64,000 bases of DNA from an uncultured Trichormus sp. (lineage in GTDB: Bacteria > Cyanobacteriota > Cyanobacteriia > Cyanobacteriales > Nostocaceae): NCBI GenBank assembly GCA_936914905.1, contig CAKZGI010000290.1, positions 1-64,000 on the forward strand, given 5' to 3'. Positions 51,875-60,656 of this stretch are shown piece by piece; positions within the stretch are counted from its first letter, which is position 1; every line of letters begins with the position of its first letter. Under the pieces are notes generated by a model that saw only the letters and a program-made list of their open reading frames with translations, ran no database searches and was not told the origin of the DNA. Made by a program: the position numbers and the translations under genes.

Positions 51875-52019
51875 AAGCTTTCCTCTGTATGCCAGAGGGG
51901 AAAGGTTAGCCAGAAGGCTAACAGATCACGAAAAAAGCCGCTTCCCAATTATTGCGGCTTCGCTGAAAAAGAAACTGTTGTTGTTTTTCTCATCAATCTT
52001 CTCATTGGAGGAAACCCAA

Positions 52020-52370
52020 ATGTCTCACTTTAGCACTCTGCGTACCAAAATCACCGATGCCGAAATCCTCAAAGCTTCTTTGCGCGACCTGGGTATCAGC
52101 GTAAAGACTGAAGCTGATGTTCGTGGTTATAACGGTCAGCGTGTACGTTCCGACATCGTTGCTGTATTGGAAGGCGAGTACGATTTAGGTTGGTCTCGCA
52201 ATAGCGATGGTTCTTTTGACCTAATCGCTGACCTGTGGGGCGTTGCTAAGAAGCACAACCAAACCGAGTTAATTAACTCTATTAACCAAAAATACGCCGT
52301 TAACAAGACTTTGGCTGAAGTAAAACAGCGCGGCCTGCAAAATGCCAACGTTAAGTTGGTATTGCAATAA
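52020..52370 (+). CDS. ycf35: Ycf35 (DUF1257)
   Basis: A 116-residue protein from the ATG at 52020 (MSHFSTLRTKITDAEILKAS), preceded by ATTGGAGGAAACCC. The frame opening 198 bases earlier overlaps the ycf46 end and is not real. It is the DUF1257/Ycf35 family, conserved in cyanobacteria and red-algal plastids and of unknown function; characteristic segments are TEADVRGYNGQRVRSDIVAV and YDLGWSRNSDGSFDLIADLW. It has its own terminator. Confidence 0.9.
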   Translation: MSHFSTLRTKITDAEILKASLRDLGISVKTEADVRGYNGQRVRSDIVAVLEGEYDLGWSRNSDGSFDLIADLWGVAKKHNQTELINSINQKYAVNKTLAEVKQRGLQNANVKLVLQ

Positions 52371-52399
52371 CAATTTCTCTGTGCGTTCCCAAAGCTGAA

Positions 52400-52438
52400 C
52401 GGGTTAACCAAGCATTAGCGGTTAGCCCGGTTTTTTTT
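52400..52438 (+). terminator. ycf35 terminator
   Basis: CGGGTTAACC pairs with GGTTAGCCCG (one G-T pair) across a ten-base loop, followed by T8 at 52431..52438. Confidence 0.9.
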
Positions 52439-52539
52439 GGGTAAATTTCCCACTAGGATCGATACAACAAAAAAGTTGTGTAATAATTACATTATTAGAG
52501 GTTGAGACATAATAGTTAACAAAACAAGGATAAGTAAGA

Positions 52540-53040
52540 ATGATCCCAAAGTTTGATCAAAATCGGAATTTACCTGCTGGTATTTATGTTTCCACCTGGG
52601 AAGAAATCAAAGATGTTCTAGCTTTTAATGAACACCATCAACAACTTTTGGAAGGTATGAAAAGAGTTAGTGAAATATTAAAATAAGCAGGATTTAATCG
52701 AATTTATATTGGTGGTAGTTTTCTGAATAGAACAACCTATGCAAAAGACTTTGATCTCTATGGCATGACAAGGGTGTAGATTTCAGAATATTACAATCTT
52801 TTAGATATAAATTTATTTGATGCTGGCAGGAATAAAAGATTAGCATGAAAAAAGACTTATGGAGGTGAAATTTTTCAAGCCTATCTTTACACCAATGATC
52901 GTGAACTTTTCTTGAATCCTTTCAAAAAGATAAGAACCTTAATAATAGAGGGATAATTGCAATAGATTTGTAGAACATTAACCAAAGAATATTACCATAG
53001 TTAGAGTAATATTCCTAACCAAGATAAAGAGTAAATCAAA
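52540..53040 (+). pseudogene. DUF6932-like protein, several in-frame stops
   Basis: The frame begins MIPKFDQNRNLPAGIYVSTW, then FNEHHQQLLEGMKRVSEILK, a stop at 52684, AGFNRIYIGGSFLNRTTYAK, stops at 52777 and 52846, and YGGEIFQAYLYTNDRELFLN. It resembles nucleotidyltransferase-like DUF6932 proteins (IYIGGSF...DFDLYG). After about 52930 the frame shifts, and RGIIAIDL is readable in another frame. As in menH, the early stops lie in an otherwise intact frame. From about 53060 to 53280 the plus strand holds a further unrecognised remnant (QLPENSLFRAFCYELVSHDR). Confidence 0.6.
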
Positions 53041-53280
53041 AGGTTAAGTATGATCTTAAATTAACGTCAATACATGATTACTAAAGCTCAGATTAGAAAA
53101 TTTCAATCAGCAATAGGAAATCTGAAAAAAAAGTACCTCCCGAAGATAATGAAAATGAAAAGTTACGATATCAATTGCCGGAAAACTCTTTGTTTCGAGC
53201 CTTTTGTTATGAGTTGGTATCCCATGATCGCTATCATGTTTTCCTACCTGTCCAAGGAGACTAGCAGGCAAAAGATTTCC

Positions 53281-53641
53281 TAATATCTCTACCCAGTTTT
53301 GGATATACCGAAATGCAAACCTAAAACCTCAAATGTTGGCATTTTCCCGAAATAGAACAAGCATAGACATACCTCTTATTTTATCTCTAGTTTCGGTTTC
53401 CGCCCTCCTCCTTTCTGATTTATACGTATATTTTCACTTTCTATCTCAGCTTGAGGTTTTTTATGCTGCATTTCAGCTTGGGCTAACAAGTCTTGAAACT
53501 GATGGTTAGTTATTCCCAGTATTTGTTTTCTACAATGTGGATATTATTGAATATAATTAAGTGGATTTTCCCTTTTGGTAGACGGTCAAAATTCACTTCT
53601 AGCATTTTTTTGACACCAAGCTAATTTTCCTGACAGGTCTA
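53281..53641 (-). mobile_element. IS5-like insertion sequence, N-terminal end fragment
   Basis: On the minus strand, after the terminus TAGACCTGTCAGG (53641), the frame reads ILGITNHQFQDLLAQAEMQH and then AEIESENIRINQKGGGRKPK, a stop, EVCLCLFYFGKMPTFEVLGL and HFGISKTG. This is the N-terminal DNA-binding region of an IS5/IS1031-type transposase. It breaks off at 53281, so it is a truncated copy. Its outer 55 bases match 1..55. Confidence 0.65.
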
Positions 53642-53870
53642 CTGCATTCTGAAGCTTTAGCAGCGGTAGTAGGGATTGCAGATTATTTAGTTTTACCCAC
53701 ACCGCCAGTAGCAATGGAATTAACTGTTCTCATTGATATAGTTAGACAAGCTGCTATTCCTTCCTGTGGGTACTCCCCATCGGGTACTGTTAACTAAAGT
53801 CGATACGCACAGTTAAGGAGCTGGCAAATGAATGAAAATAATTATCCAAATCTACTAATATTTACTCAAC
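53642..53870 (+). pseudogene. ParA-family ATPase, middle fragment
   Basis: Directly after the IS terminus the frame reads HSEALAAVVGIADYLVLPTP and MELTVLIDIVRQAAI, then, after a frame change, GTPHRVLLTKVDTHS, a stop, and GAGK. These are the later strands of a ParA/MinD-type ATPase (YLVLPTPP, RVLLTKVD). The P-loop half has been removed by the IS5-like element, and the C-terminal end lies beyond the IS607 element, at 55185..55341. Confidence 0.62.
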
Positions 53871-53890
53871 AAGTATGCTATACATAAAAA

Positions 53891-54505
53891 ATGAGTAAAT
53901 TAACTATATCGGAGGCAGCAAACTTAAAAGGTGTAAGTGGTTACACTCTCAGGAGGTGGGAATTAGAGGGTAAATTAATACCTGAAAGAACTCCTAATGG
54001 ACACAGACGTTATGATTTGGCTCAATTCTTAGGAGTAAAATCAGCATTATCTTACACGATTGGTTACTGTAGAGTCTCCAGCTATGACCAAAAAGATGAT
54101 TTAGAACGCCAAAAACAAGTAGTGGAATTATATTGCGCTCAACATGCTTGGCAATTTGAAATCATTGAAGATTTAGGTTCAGGATTGAGTTCCAGTAAAA
54201 GAGGATTAAAGAGACTAATTCGCTTAATCACTGAAAGTAAAGTGGAAAGATTAGTTCTTATCCAGAAAGACAGATTATTGAGATTTGGAAGTGAATTAAT
54301 ATTTAGTTTATGTGAAAAATTTGGAACAGAAGTAGTTCTCATTAGTAGTTCTCATTAATCGCACAGAAGATAGTAATTTTGAGGAGGATTTAGCCCAAGA
54401 TGTCTTAGAAATAATTTTAGAAATAATTACAGTATTTTCTGCTAGACTTTATGGTTCCAGAAGTCATAGAAACAAGAAAATTATTGAGGAGTTAAAAGAT
54501 ATTGC
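53891..54505 (+). pseudogene. IS607 TnpA serine recombinase, frameshifted by a 13-base duplication
   Basis: The product starts with a MerR-like helix-turn-helix (LTISEAANLKGVSGYTLRRW, NGHRRYDL) followed by the resolvase domain (IGYCRVSSYDQKDDLERQKQ with the catalytic Ser, LVLIQKDRLLRFGSELIFSL). At 54332..54357 GTAGTTCTCATTA is duplicated, which shifts the frame so that translation stops at 54358. In the shifted frame the normal end (FEEDLAQDVLEI, ITVFSARLYGSRSHRNKKII) is still readable. A second, 12-base duplication near 54409 adds four residues (EIIL) there. Confidence 0.85.
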
Positions 54506-55184
54506 TACTAGGTGTTAAAAACGAGTTAAAGTTAAATCAAAACCAACGAGTTAACATAGTTAAACACTGTGGAGTAGCTCGTCATGTTTGGAATTGGGGA
54601 TTAGGATTAACTAGATTAACTAAACAAATATTAGACCATAACCAAAAAAAACCTGGCGATAAAATCGAATTTCCCACAGCAATAGATTTACATAAATCGT
54701 TAGTAGCATTAGTAAAACCTGAAAATAAATGGTATTATGAACGTTCCAAATCTGCTCCTCAAGAAGCACTAAGAGCATTGAGAAAGTCTGGGGATAGATG
54801 TTTCCAAAAAATTTCAGGAGTGCCAAGATTTAAAAAGAAAGGGAAGCATGACAGTTTTACATTAGAAGGAACTGTAACAATCTTACGTAATAACAGAATT
54901 CAAGTCCCCAATATTAGGTATATTCAAGACCTACGAAAGATCGCCATAGGTTGAACCGAAATCAGTAACGATAAGTCGTCAAGCGGACAGATTGTTTATT
55001 AGTTTTCAGATAGAAGTAGAACCGACAATCTCAAATTTAGATGTATTGTGGGTGTAGATTTGGGTGTGAAGAATCTAGCCACATTATCTACAGGTGAGGT
55101 AATTACAGGTGCTAAATCTTATCAAAGATATGAATCTAAATTCAGGAGATTACAATGGTTACATCGTCAGAAAATTATAGGTAT
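54502..55184 (+). pseudogene. TnpB-type nuclease, truncated and frameshifted
   Basis: The frame starts at 54502 with LLGVKNELKLNQNQRVNIVK and HVWNWGLGLTRLTKQ, then WYYERSKSAPQEALRALRKS and GVPRFKKKGKHDSFTLEGTV, which are N-terminal TnpB motifs. After 54954 the frame changes, and QADRLFISFQIEVEPTISNL followed by GVDLGVKNLATLSTGEVITG (first RuvC aspartate) are readable up to about 55184. The remaining RuvC motifs and the zinc finger are missing, so the guide-RNA nuclease is dead. No guide-encoding right end could be identified. Confidence 0.8.
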
Positions 55185-55341
55185 TCTAGTTTTTAACACT
55201 TTTATTTGTACTTATAAAGCTCATGAAAGAGCCCCCCTTGAGGGTGTCGCAATTACTCAATGGCGAGGAAAAAACGCACGGGAGGCTGCATCTGATTACC
55301 GTCGTGTGGTTGATGAATTAATGCATGATTGGAGGAAATAA
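55185..55341 (+). pseudogene. ParA-family ATPase, C-terminal fragment
   Basis: The frame reads LVFNTFICTYKAHERAPLEG and VAITQWRGKNAREAASDYRR, ending in VVDELMHDWRK and TAA at 55339..55341. This is the end of the ParA gene whose middle lies at 53642..53870. The stop overlaps the ATG of the next gene by one base (TAATG), which implies translational coupling in the intact state. Confidence 0.6.
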
Positions 55342-55895
55342 TGGCTAAGAAAAATCTTTCTGATTTACTACAAGAAGAAGCACAAAAATTTACACCCCAG
55401 GTGGGAGAAACAGCAATTGAAGTAACTGCACAAGCAGTTGTAGAAGAACATTCTTCTACTACGGAAGATTCTACACCCACTGCTAATAGGCGCACAACTC
55501 CGACTAAAGCAGATTTGGAAGTCACAATTAAAGACTTGACGACGACTCTGGAAAAATCACAGAAAAAAGAAGTTTCTCTCAGGGAGCAAATTAGTGATTT
55601 AAAAGCAGATTTGTCTACACAGAATGCTTTGGTGGAACGGTTGACTACAGAACTACATGAAACTAAGAAAACAGCTTTGCAATTAGCCGAGTCTAATTCC
55701 CAATTAATAGCAGAAATTGAAGTGTTGAAGAAATCTCAAGAACCAGTTAAGGAACCAGTTAAAGAACCAGTTAAACAAATCTCCAAATCTTTGTCCATTA
55801 ACCCTAAAAAGTCATACAGATCACCTGAAAGACTCCAGGAACTTCCCAATCAAGCCAATGATGATTTTGCCAATAACACTTGGTTGTACGATTAA
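55341..55895 (+). CDS. Coiled-coil protein, partner of the broken parA
   Basis: A 184-residue protein from the ATG at 55341 (MAKKNLSDLLQEEAQKFTPQ), with GGAGG six bases upstream. Residues 60-145 form a strong coiled coil (IKDLTTTLEKSQKKEVSLRE, SDLKADLSTQNALVERLTTE). Then comes a VKEP repeat (three units) and a basic C-terminal segment (INPKKSYRSPERLQELPNQA). It overlaps the stop of the parA relic, so the two formed a pair. It is probably a ParA-associated structural or adaptor protein; the exact role is unknown. It is uninterrupted although its partner is dead. Confidence 0.7.
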   Translation: MAKKNLSDLLQEEAQKFTPQVGETAIEVTAQAVVEEHSSTTEDSTPTANRRTTPTKADLEVTIKDLTTTLEKSQKKEVSLREQISDLKADLSTQNALVERLTTELHETKKTALQLAESNSQLIAEIEVLKKSQEPVKEPVKEPVKQISKSLSINPKKSYRSPERLQELPNQANDDFANNTWLYD

Positions 55896-55904
55896 AATCT
55901 AACC

Positions 55905-56807
55905 TCAAAAATCTAAAATATGTTGGGCTGTGATTTCTGGTTGTTCCAAGTGGGGGATATGACCAGAATCTTTAATCCAAATCTGTTGACTTTGGGGAAT
56001 TGCTTTTTTAAACTTTTGAGCATCCCCGGTTCCTAAAATTTTATCTGTATCGCCCCACAAAATCAGCGTTGGTTGTCGAATTTGTGCAAGCTGGTTAAAT
56101 TCAAAAGCACTGTAACCGCCACTTTTAGTAAAAGCAATCAACGCCTGATTCCAATTAGGCATTTTTAGGTGTAAGTCTCCACAACGTAAGGCATCACTGG
56201 AGATCAGACTTGGGTTTTTATACGCAGTACGACAAATGCGATTGCGCACTTGGGGATTTCGCAAAAACTCAGCCGCTAAAGAATATAAGGGCGCAAACGT
56301 TAATTTGCTCAAAGCCGAACCGCCCTTTAAACCAGCACTGTCTATTAACACCAGTTTCTGTATCACTTGTGGGTAAGTCAGCGCGAAATCAATGGCCGCT
56401 GCACCCCCCATAGAAGCACCAACTAAAATTACAGGTTGGTTAATCAGGGTTTTCCAAAAAAAATATAGATGAGTTTTAATAGCCACCGGGCTGTAAGCAA
56501 TATCCGGCTGTCTATCTGTAAAGCCAAAACCCAATAAATCCATAGCCCACGTTTCGTTCTTCCTGGCCAACAACGGTAACAACCGTCTAAATTCCAAAAT
56601 AGAACTATCAAAACCGTGAACTAATAAAATCGGTATACCTCCACTACCTTGATGTACATAAGTAGTAGTAATGGGTTCAGGACTTAAAGGAGTTGCGATC
56701 GCCTGACTTTGGATACTTTGAGCCAAAGCGATAGAAGTCGGTTCACTCAGTTGCCCAACTACGGCAGGTAAGAAACTTGGAAACATAAACATCAGTTTAC
56801 CTGACAA
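55905..56807 (-). CDS. Alpha/beta hydrolase
   Basis: A 300-residue alpha/beta hydrolase. The oxyanion loop is LLVHGFDSS, followed by MDLLGFGFTDRQ; the nucleophile elbow is VGASMGGAAAIDFAL (Ser), the acid is LILWGDTDKIL (Asp), and the His lies in IKDSGHIPHLEQP. A cap insertion of about 60 residues lies between. The substrate is unknown; it resembles cyanobacterial esterase/lipase-type hydrolases. The N-terminus is hydrophobic without a clear cleavage site. The frame opens with TTG at 56807; the ATG at 56792 (MFMFPSF) is a plausible start. Confidence 0.8.
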   Translation of the reverse strand: MSGKLMFMFPSFLPAVVGQLSEPTSIALAQSIQSQAIATPLSPEPITTTYVHQGSGGIPILLVHGFDSSILEFRRLLPLLARKNETWAMDLLGFGFTDRQPDIAYSPVAIKTHLYFFWKTLINQPVILVGASMGGAAAIDFALTYPQVIQKLVLIDSAGLKGGSALSKLTFAPLYSLAAEFLRNPQVRNRICRTAYKNPSLISSDALRCGDLHLKMPNWNQALIAFTKSGGYSAFEFNQLAQIRQPTLILWGDTDKILGTGDAQKFKKAIPQSQQIWIKDSGHIPHLEQPEITAQHILDF

Positions 56808-56911
56808 CTAACCACTGAGAATCAAAAAAGAAAATTTTCCCAAACGTCATAATCCGGACCAAAGCCTCGTACAATAAATATCACTTATTGCGGATTCAGG
56901 AGAGTCAAGCC

Positions 56912-57223
56912 ATGCCAGTGGCGGTTGGCGTAATTGAAACTTTAGGTTTTCCCTGTGTACTAGCAGCAGCAGATGCAATGGTGAAATCTGCCGCTGTCAC
57001 AATCGTATATTATGGCATTGCAGAAAGCGGACGCTTACTAGTCGCTGTCCGAGGACAAGTTGCAGAAGTCAGAACAGCAGTTGCAGCTGGAATCGCTTCT
57101 GGAGAAGAAGTTTATGGTGGTCAAGTGATCACTCACTACATAGTTCCCAATCCTCCAGAAAATGTGGAAACCATTCTTCCCATCCACTTCACCTCAAAAT
57201 CTGAACCTTTCCGCACTTTTTAA
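56912..57223 (+). CDS. ccmK3: Carboxysome shell protein CcmK3
   Basis: A 103-residue BMC-domain protein from the ATG at 56912 ([20 protein letters not shown]); an in-frame upstream codon is not used. AADAMVKSAAVTIVYYGIAE and GGQVITHYIVPNPPENVETI match CcmK3, the minor shell hexamer-former. In most family members the segment is [14 protein letters not shown]; here it reads KSAAV, so a change in a core residue should be noted. It pairs with ccmK4 82 bases downstream. Confidence 0.85.
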   Translation: MPVAVGVIETLGFPCVLAAADAMVKSAAVTIVYYGIAESGRLLVAVRGQVAEVRTAVAAGIASGEEVYGGQVITHYIVPNPPENVETILPIHFTSKSEPFRTF

Positions 57224-57305
57224 GTGAGTTGACTGGCAACGTTAGGAACGCAACTTCCCCAAATTAACTTGTAGCACATAATTTTATTCATAAAGGAGAT
57301 TAATA

Positions 57306-57656
57306 GTGTCACTACAGGCAGTTGGATCATTAGAGACAAAGGGTTTTCCCTGTGTACTAGCAGCAGCAGATGCAATGGTAAAAGCTGGACGAGTTACCCT
57401 CGTCGGTTACATCAGAGTAGGTAGCGCCCGCTTTACAGTCAATATTCGTGGTGACGTTTCTGAAGTCAAGGCAGCTATGGCTGCTGGTGTCGAAGCCGCA
57501 GAAAACGTATATGGTGGCACCTTAGAATCCTGGGTGATTATTCCCCGTCCCCATGAAAATGTTGAAGCAGTTCTTCCTATCGCCTATACAGATGAAGTTC
57601 AACAGTATCGAGACTCTGTAGAAAATCCCATTGTTAGATCTTCCAACAGTAGATAG
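57306..57656 (+). CDS. ccmK4: Carboxysome shell protein CcmK4
   Basis: A 116-residue BMC-domain protein. The start is GTG at 57306, preceded by AAAGGAGATTAATA. The protein reads [40 protein letters not shown] and [20 protein letters not shown], typical of CcmK4. Together CcmK3 and CcmK4 form mixed hexamers that tune the carboxysome shell. This pair is separate from the main ccm cluster, as usual in beta-cyanobacteria. Confidence 0.9.
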   Translation: MSLQAVGSLETKGFPCVLAAADAMVKAGRVTLVGYIRVGSARFTVNIRGDVSEVKAAMAAGVEAAENVYGGTLESWVIIPRPHENVEAVLPIAYTDEVQQYRDSVENPIVRSSNSR

Positions 57657-58462
57657 ATGAACTGGTGTGGGTGTCTAGGGGTGTACGGGTATAGGTGAAG
57701 AATAACCTTTTATCCCTTTGGGGTTATACTAGGGCACGCTGCGCGAACGCTTTAGCGATACCTCAGTCGCAACCTGCGGGAAACCCATCCACCCCAGTGG
57801 CGTCCCAAGACCGCGCTGACTCACCTCTTGCTCCCTGAATAGGAACTTACTTACCTTAGTATCGGAAGTGTTAGTTCATGAAAAATTCATACTTTTATTG
57901 CGGAAATCGCCCAAAAGGAATTACTTAAACTCAGTGATATCGGTCACATTACACCTACAGGCTATTTATATCAGTATTCTAAATACTAAATACTAATACT
58001 GAATTCACAAGGAGCTTTTCCCGTTCACCAAGGTAAATTTTTAACCTTTGTGGATACACTGTATTTCAACTCAAAAATCTCAACCTGTGATTAACTTGAT
58101 TTCTCAGCTTCACTTGCGAGAGTATTAATACAACAGTTACTCTTTTAGGCAGCTTAAAAAATTCACAAGCAACTTTACTAATGCTTTTGTCTAACAAATA
58201 CCAATAAATGTAAAGAAATATATCATAAATCTTTAGAAAAGCTTGAAACTTACTATGTAAGTATACGTCTTAACTAGTAATTAATCATTTTTCCCCCATA
58301 AATGGGAAATTAAACGACCTTATTGAGATATTCATCCATGATTTGAGTAGAGTGAGACGTATTAGAAAATCATTACACAAATTTCGTGAAGAAGTGGATT
58401 GACTATTTATCAGATCAGGGAAAACTAGTAGTTAATAACTATAGGTTGGGATGGGGGTTGTG
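57657..58462. other. Long non-coding stretch after ccmK4
   Basis: About 800 bases with no gene. It contains a dispersed repeat of the GGCACGCTGCGCGAACGC type (57733) that recurs near 62669, and AT-rich DNA upstream of the HetZ-related gene, with no motif that I can assign. Confidence 0.4.
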
Positions 58463-59638
58463 ATGCATACTTTAAAGCAGAGCTTCGACGAACGCAATCT
58501 CACTATGGGAAATGATGCGGCAAAACTGGCGCAATACTGGCAACACCGACTCGCAGCGGAATGTCCAGAACAAAGTGAGGCGATTAGACAAAGTATTATG
58601 CTTTGGTTGTTGGGGGCAGACTTACAACGATTTGAGCTACTCAACTCAAAAGAATTGGAAATTGCCAAACAAGCAATGGAATATCGCTGGCGGATCTTAC
58701 AGCAGCGATACTTAGGTATGGGGCGAGAACGCGCTTATCGTAACCTACTCAGTCGATTGGGTAGTGTAATGACCCTGAGAAATAAAATTCAGACGTGGGT
58801 TGGTCTCAGTCGCGATCGCCAACGCAGTGTCATGGACGTATTACAAGAAGTCCTCCAAGAACTGCTGCAAAGTGACTCATATATGCAGCAGGAAATATCC
58901 ACCATCGCGGAGATTACCACGGATAGAAGATTGCAGGACATTTTACTTTTCGCCACCATAGAAGAATATTGTTTGCGTCCAGTCCGTAACCAACCCCTGT
59001 TAGTGTATCGCTTTGTGAATTATCTACGCCGCATTCAGCGTGGTGGATTAACCCAAGTTCCTACTAACGACTTAATCAGACTTGTTTCTGACGAAGTGCT
59101 TACAGAAGATACAGACAATCCACTCAACCTAGTAGATAATCAAGCGATCGCTCAATATCAAGAAGCACAAAAACTAGAAGAACAACAATCACTACGTCAA
59201 GCTGTATATGAAGAATTTGAGCAATACTTACTGCAAAACTTAGGTCAACAGGCAGTAGACTGGCTGCAATTATATCTCCAAGGCAAAACTCAAGAAGAAA
59301 TTGCCAAAAGATTGAATAAGCCCATTAAAGAAGTATACCGACTCAGAGAAAAAATCAGCTATCATGCTGTGCGTGTTTTTGCTATTAAAGGCAAGCCAGA
59401 ACTTGTTGATAACTGGCTCTCCATTTCCTTACCAGAACACAACTTAGGTCTAACACAACATCAATGGCAACAAATGGAGGAAAAATTAACTTCTCTGGGC
59501 AAACAGATCCTCAATCTATTGAAAAAAGGTGACTCCATAGAAGCCATAGCCCAAAATTTACAACTCAAAACCCATCAGGTCTTAGGCGAATGGACAAAAA
59601 TCTATCTTGCCGCCCAAACCTTAAGAACTCAACAATAA
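58463..59638 (+). CDS. HetZ-related regulatory protein
   Basis: A 391-residue, mostly helical protein from the ATG at 58463 (MHTLKQSFDERNLTM). The C-terminal third has a sigma-region-4/HTH-like segment (LQLYLQGKTQEEIAKRLNKP, IKEVYRLREKISYHAVRVFA) followed by PELVDNWLSISLPEHNLGLT and QHQWQQMEEKLTSLGKQILN. This pattern resembles the end of HetZ, a regulator of early heterocyst differentiation, and I place it in the HetZ-related family. It is not the canonical HetZ. The N-terminal 200 residues have no clear domain. A HIP1 octamer is inside. It is followed by a Crp-family gene on the same strand. Intact. Confidence 0.65.
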   Translation: MHTLKQSFDERNLTMGNDAAKLAQYWQHRLAAECPEQSEAIRQSIMLWLLGADLQRFELLNSKELEIAKQAMEYRWRILQQRYLGMGRERAYRNLLSRLGSVMTLRNKIQTWVGLSRDRQRSVMDVLQEVLQELLQSDSYMQQEISTIAEITTDRRLQDILLFATIEEYCLRPVRNQPLLVYRFVNYLRRIQRGGLTQVPTNDLIRLVSDEVLTEDTDNPLNLVDNQAIAQYQEAQKLEEQQSLRQAVYEEFEQYLLQNLGQQAVDWLQLYLQGKTQEEIAKRLNKPIKEVYRLREKISYHAVRVFAIKGKPELVDNWLSISLPEHNLGLTQHQWQQMEEKLTSLGKQILNLLKKGDSIEAIAQNLQLKTHQVLGEWTKIYLAAQTLRTQQ

Positions 59639-59867
59639 CTGAATTTTGGATTGCAAGATTCCAAGCTCAAAGTTATATCTGATGGAAGTTAGGCATTGGG
59701 CATTGGGCATTGAAATTTTCCCCTCTACTCCCCTATACCCTTACACTCTTACACCCATAACCCAGTCTCCTTGCACCAGTAACTTATGCCATATTAAGAT
59801 ATGGTAAGTATTAACTAATTGACACACTTAGTTTTCCGCTATTGACTTAATTCCTTGTGAATATTTC

Positions 59868-60551
59868 ATGCAAACCGAGGTTTTTAGCGATCTTTTCCCC
59901 TTGTTGAGTACAGCCAATCCCCAGACTTTAGAATGGCTACTCAACATAGCTGTTGAACACGAGTACCCCTCTGGACGAGCAGTTTTAATGGAAGATGCTT
60001 GGGGTAACGCAGTTTATTTCTTGATTTCTGGTTGGGTGAAAGTCCGGCGTACCAATGGCTATAATTCTGTGACAATAGCAATTTTGGGTCGGGGCGATTT
60101 CTTTGGTGAAATGGCAGTTTTAGATGAATCCCCACGTTCAACTGATGTTGTTGCCCTTTCTCCAGTTAAATTGTTGACTGTCTCAAGAGAACGTTTTGTC
60201 CAAATCTTGTTTAAAGATCCACAGTTACATCACCGAATGCTGCAATTGATGGTGCGACGAGTAAGGCAAATAAATATGCGCTTACAAATGCGGTCTTCAC
60301 CACCAGCGGTTAAACTCGCTCATACTTTAGTTAGCCTGAATGATAACTATGGTCAGGAGTCAGATCAAGGCAATGAAATTTATTATATCCCTTTTAAAGA
60401 TTTGGCAGAAGTAGCCGAAATCAGCTTAGATGAAACTATCAAAATTATGGAAAAACTTGATGAAAGAGGATGGATCAAATGTGATCCTACTAGCCAGTCT
60501 ATTTATGTAATTAACTTCAAACAGCTTGAAAACTTGGCTAATAAGTTCTAA
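59868..60551 (+). CDS. Crp/Fnr-family transcription regulator
   Basis: A 227-residue protein with an N-terminal cyclic-nucleotide-binding fold (AVYFLISGWVKVRRTNGYNS, VTIAILGRGDFFGEMAVLDE, SPRSTDVVALSPVKLLTVSR) and a C-terminal winged helix (YYIPFKDLAEVAEISLDETI, KIMEKLDERGWIKCD). The phosphate-binding cassette reads FFGEMAVLDESPRSTDVVA, close to the cAMP-binding R-S/T pattern. It may respond to cAMP. One adenylate cyclase in this window is dead, so another source would be needed. The target genes are unknown. Start is the ATG at 59868. Confidence 0.85.
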   Translation: MQTEVFSDLFPLLSTANPQTLEWLLNIAVEHEYPSGRAVLMEDAWGNAVYFLISGWVKVRRTNGYNSVTIAILGRGDFFGEMAVLDESPRSTDVVALSPVKLLTVSRERFVQILFKDPQLHHRMLQLMVRRVRQINMRLQMRSSPPAVKLAHTLVSLNDNYGQESDQGNEIYYIPFKDLAEVAEISLDETIKIMEKLDERGWIKCDPTSQSIYVINFKQLENLANKF

Positions 60552-60656
60552 TCAGTACTGACTGTAGATGTAGCATAAGTTAATAGGATATTGACTATTG
60601 ACTATTATCTATAAAGTCTTGACCATTAACTAATAACTCTAGACTTGGCACACAAG

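Larger units (their letters stand above)
53891..55184 (+). mobile_element. IS607-family element, decayed
   Basis: It contains a serine recombinase gene (tnpA, broken) followed by a tnpB-like gene (broken). It is inserted inside a parA gene: a parA fragment lies on each side. The exact ends were not resolved; the element begins between 53830 and 53890 and ends near 55184. Confidence 0.7.

Noticed and set aside
51822-52019. A longer N-terminus for Ycf35 starting at 51822
   Set aside because: It overlaps the ycf46 end in another frame; homologues start at MSHFSTLRTK, and a good ribosome-binding site precedes the ATG at 52020.
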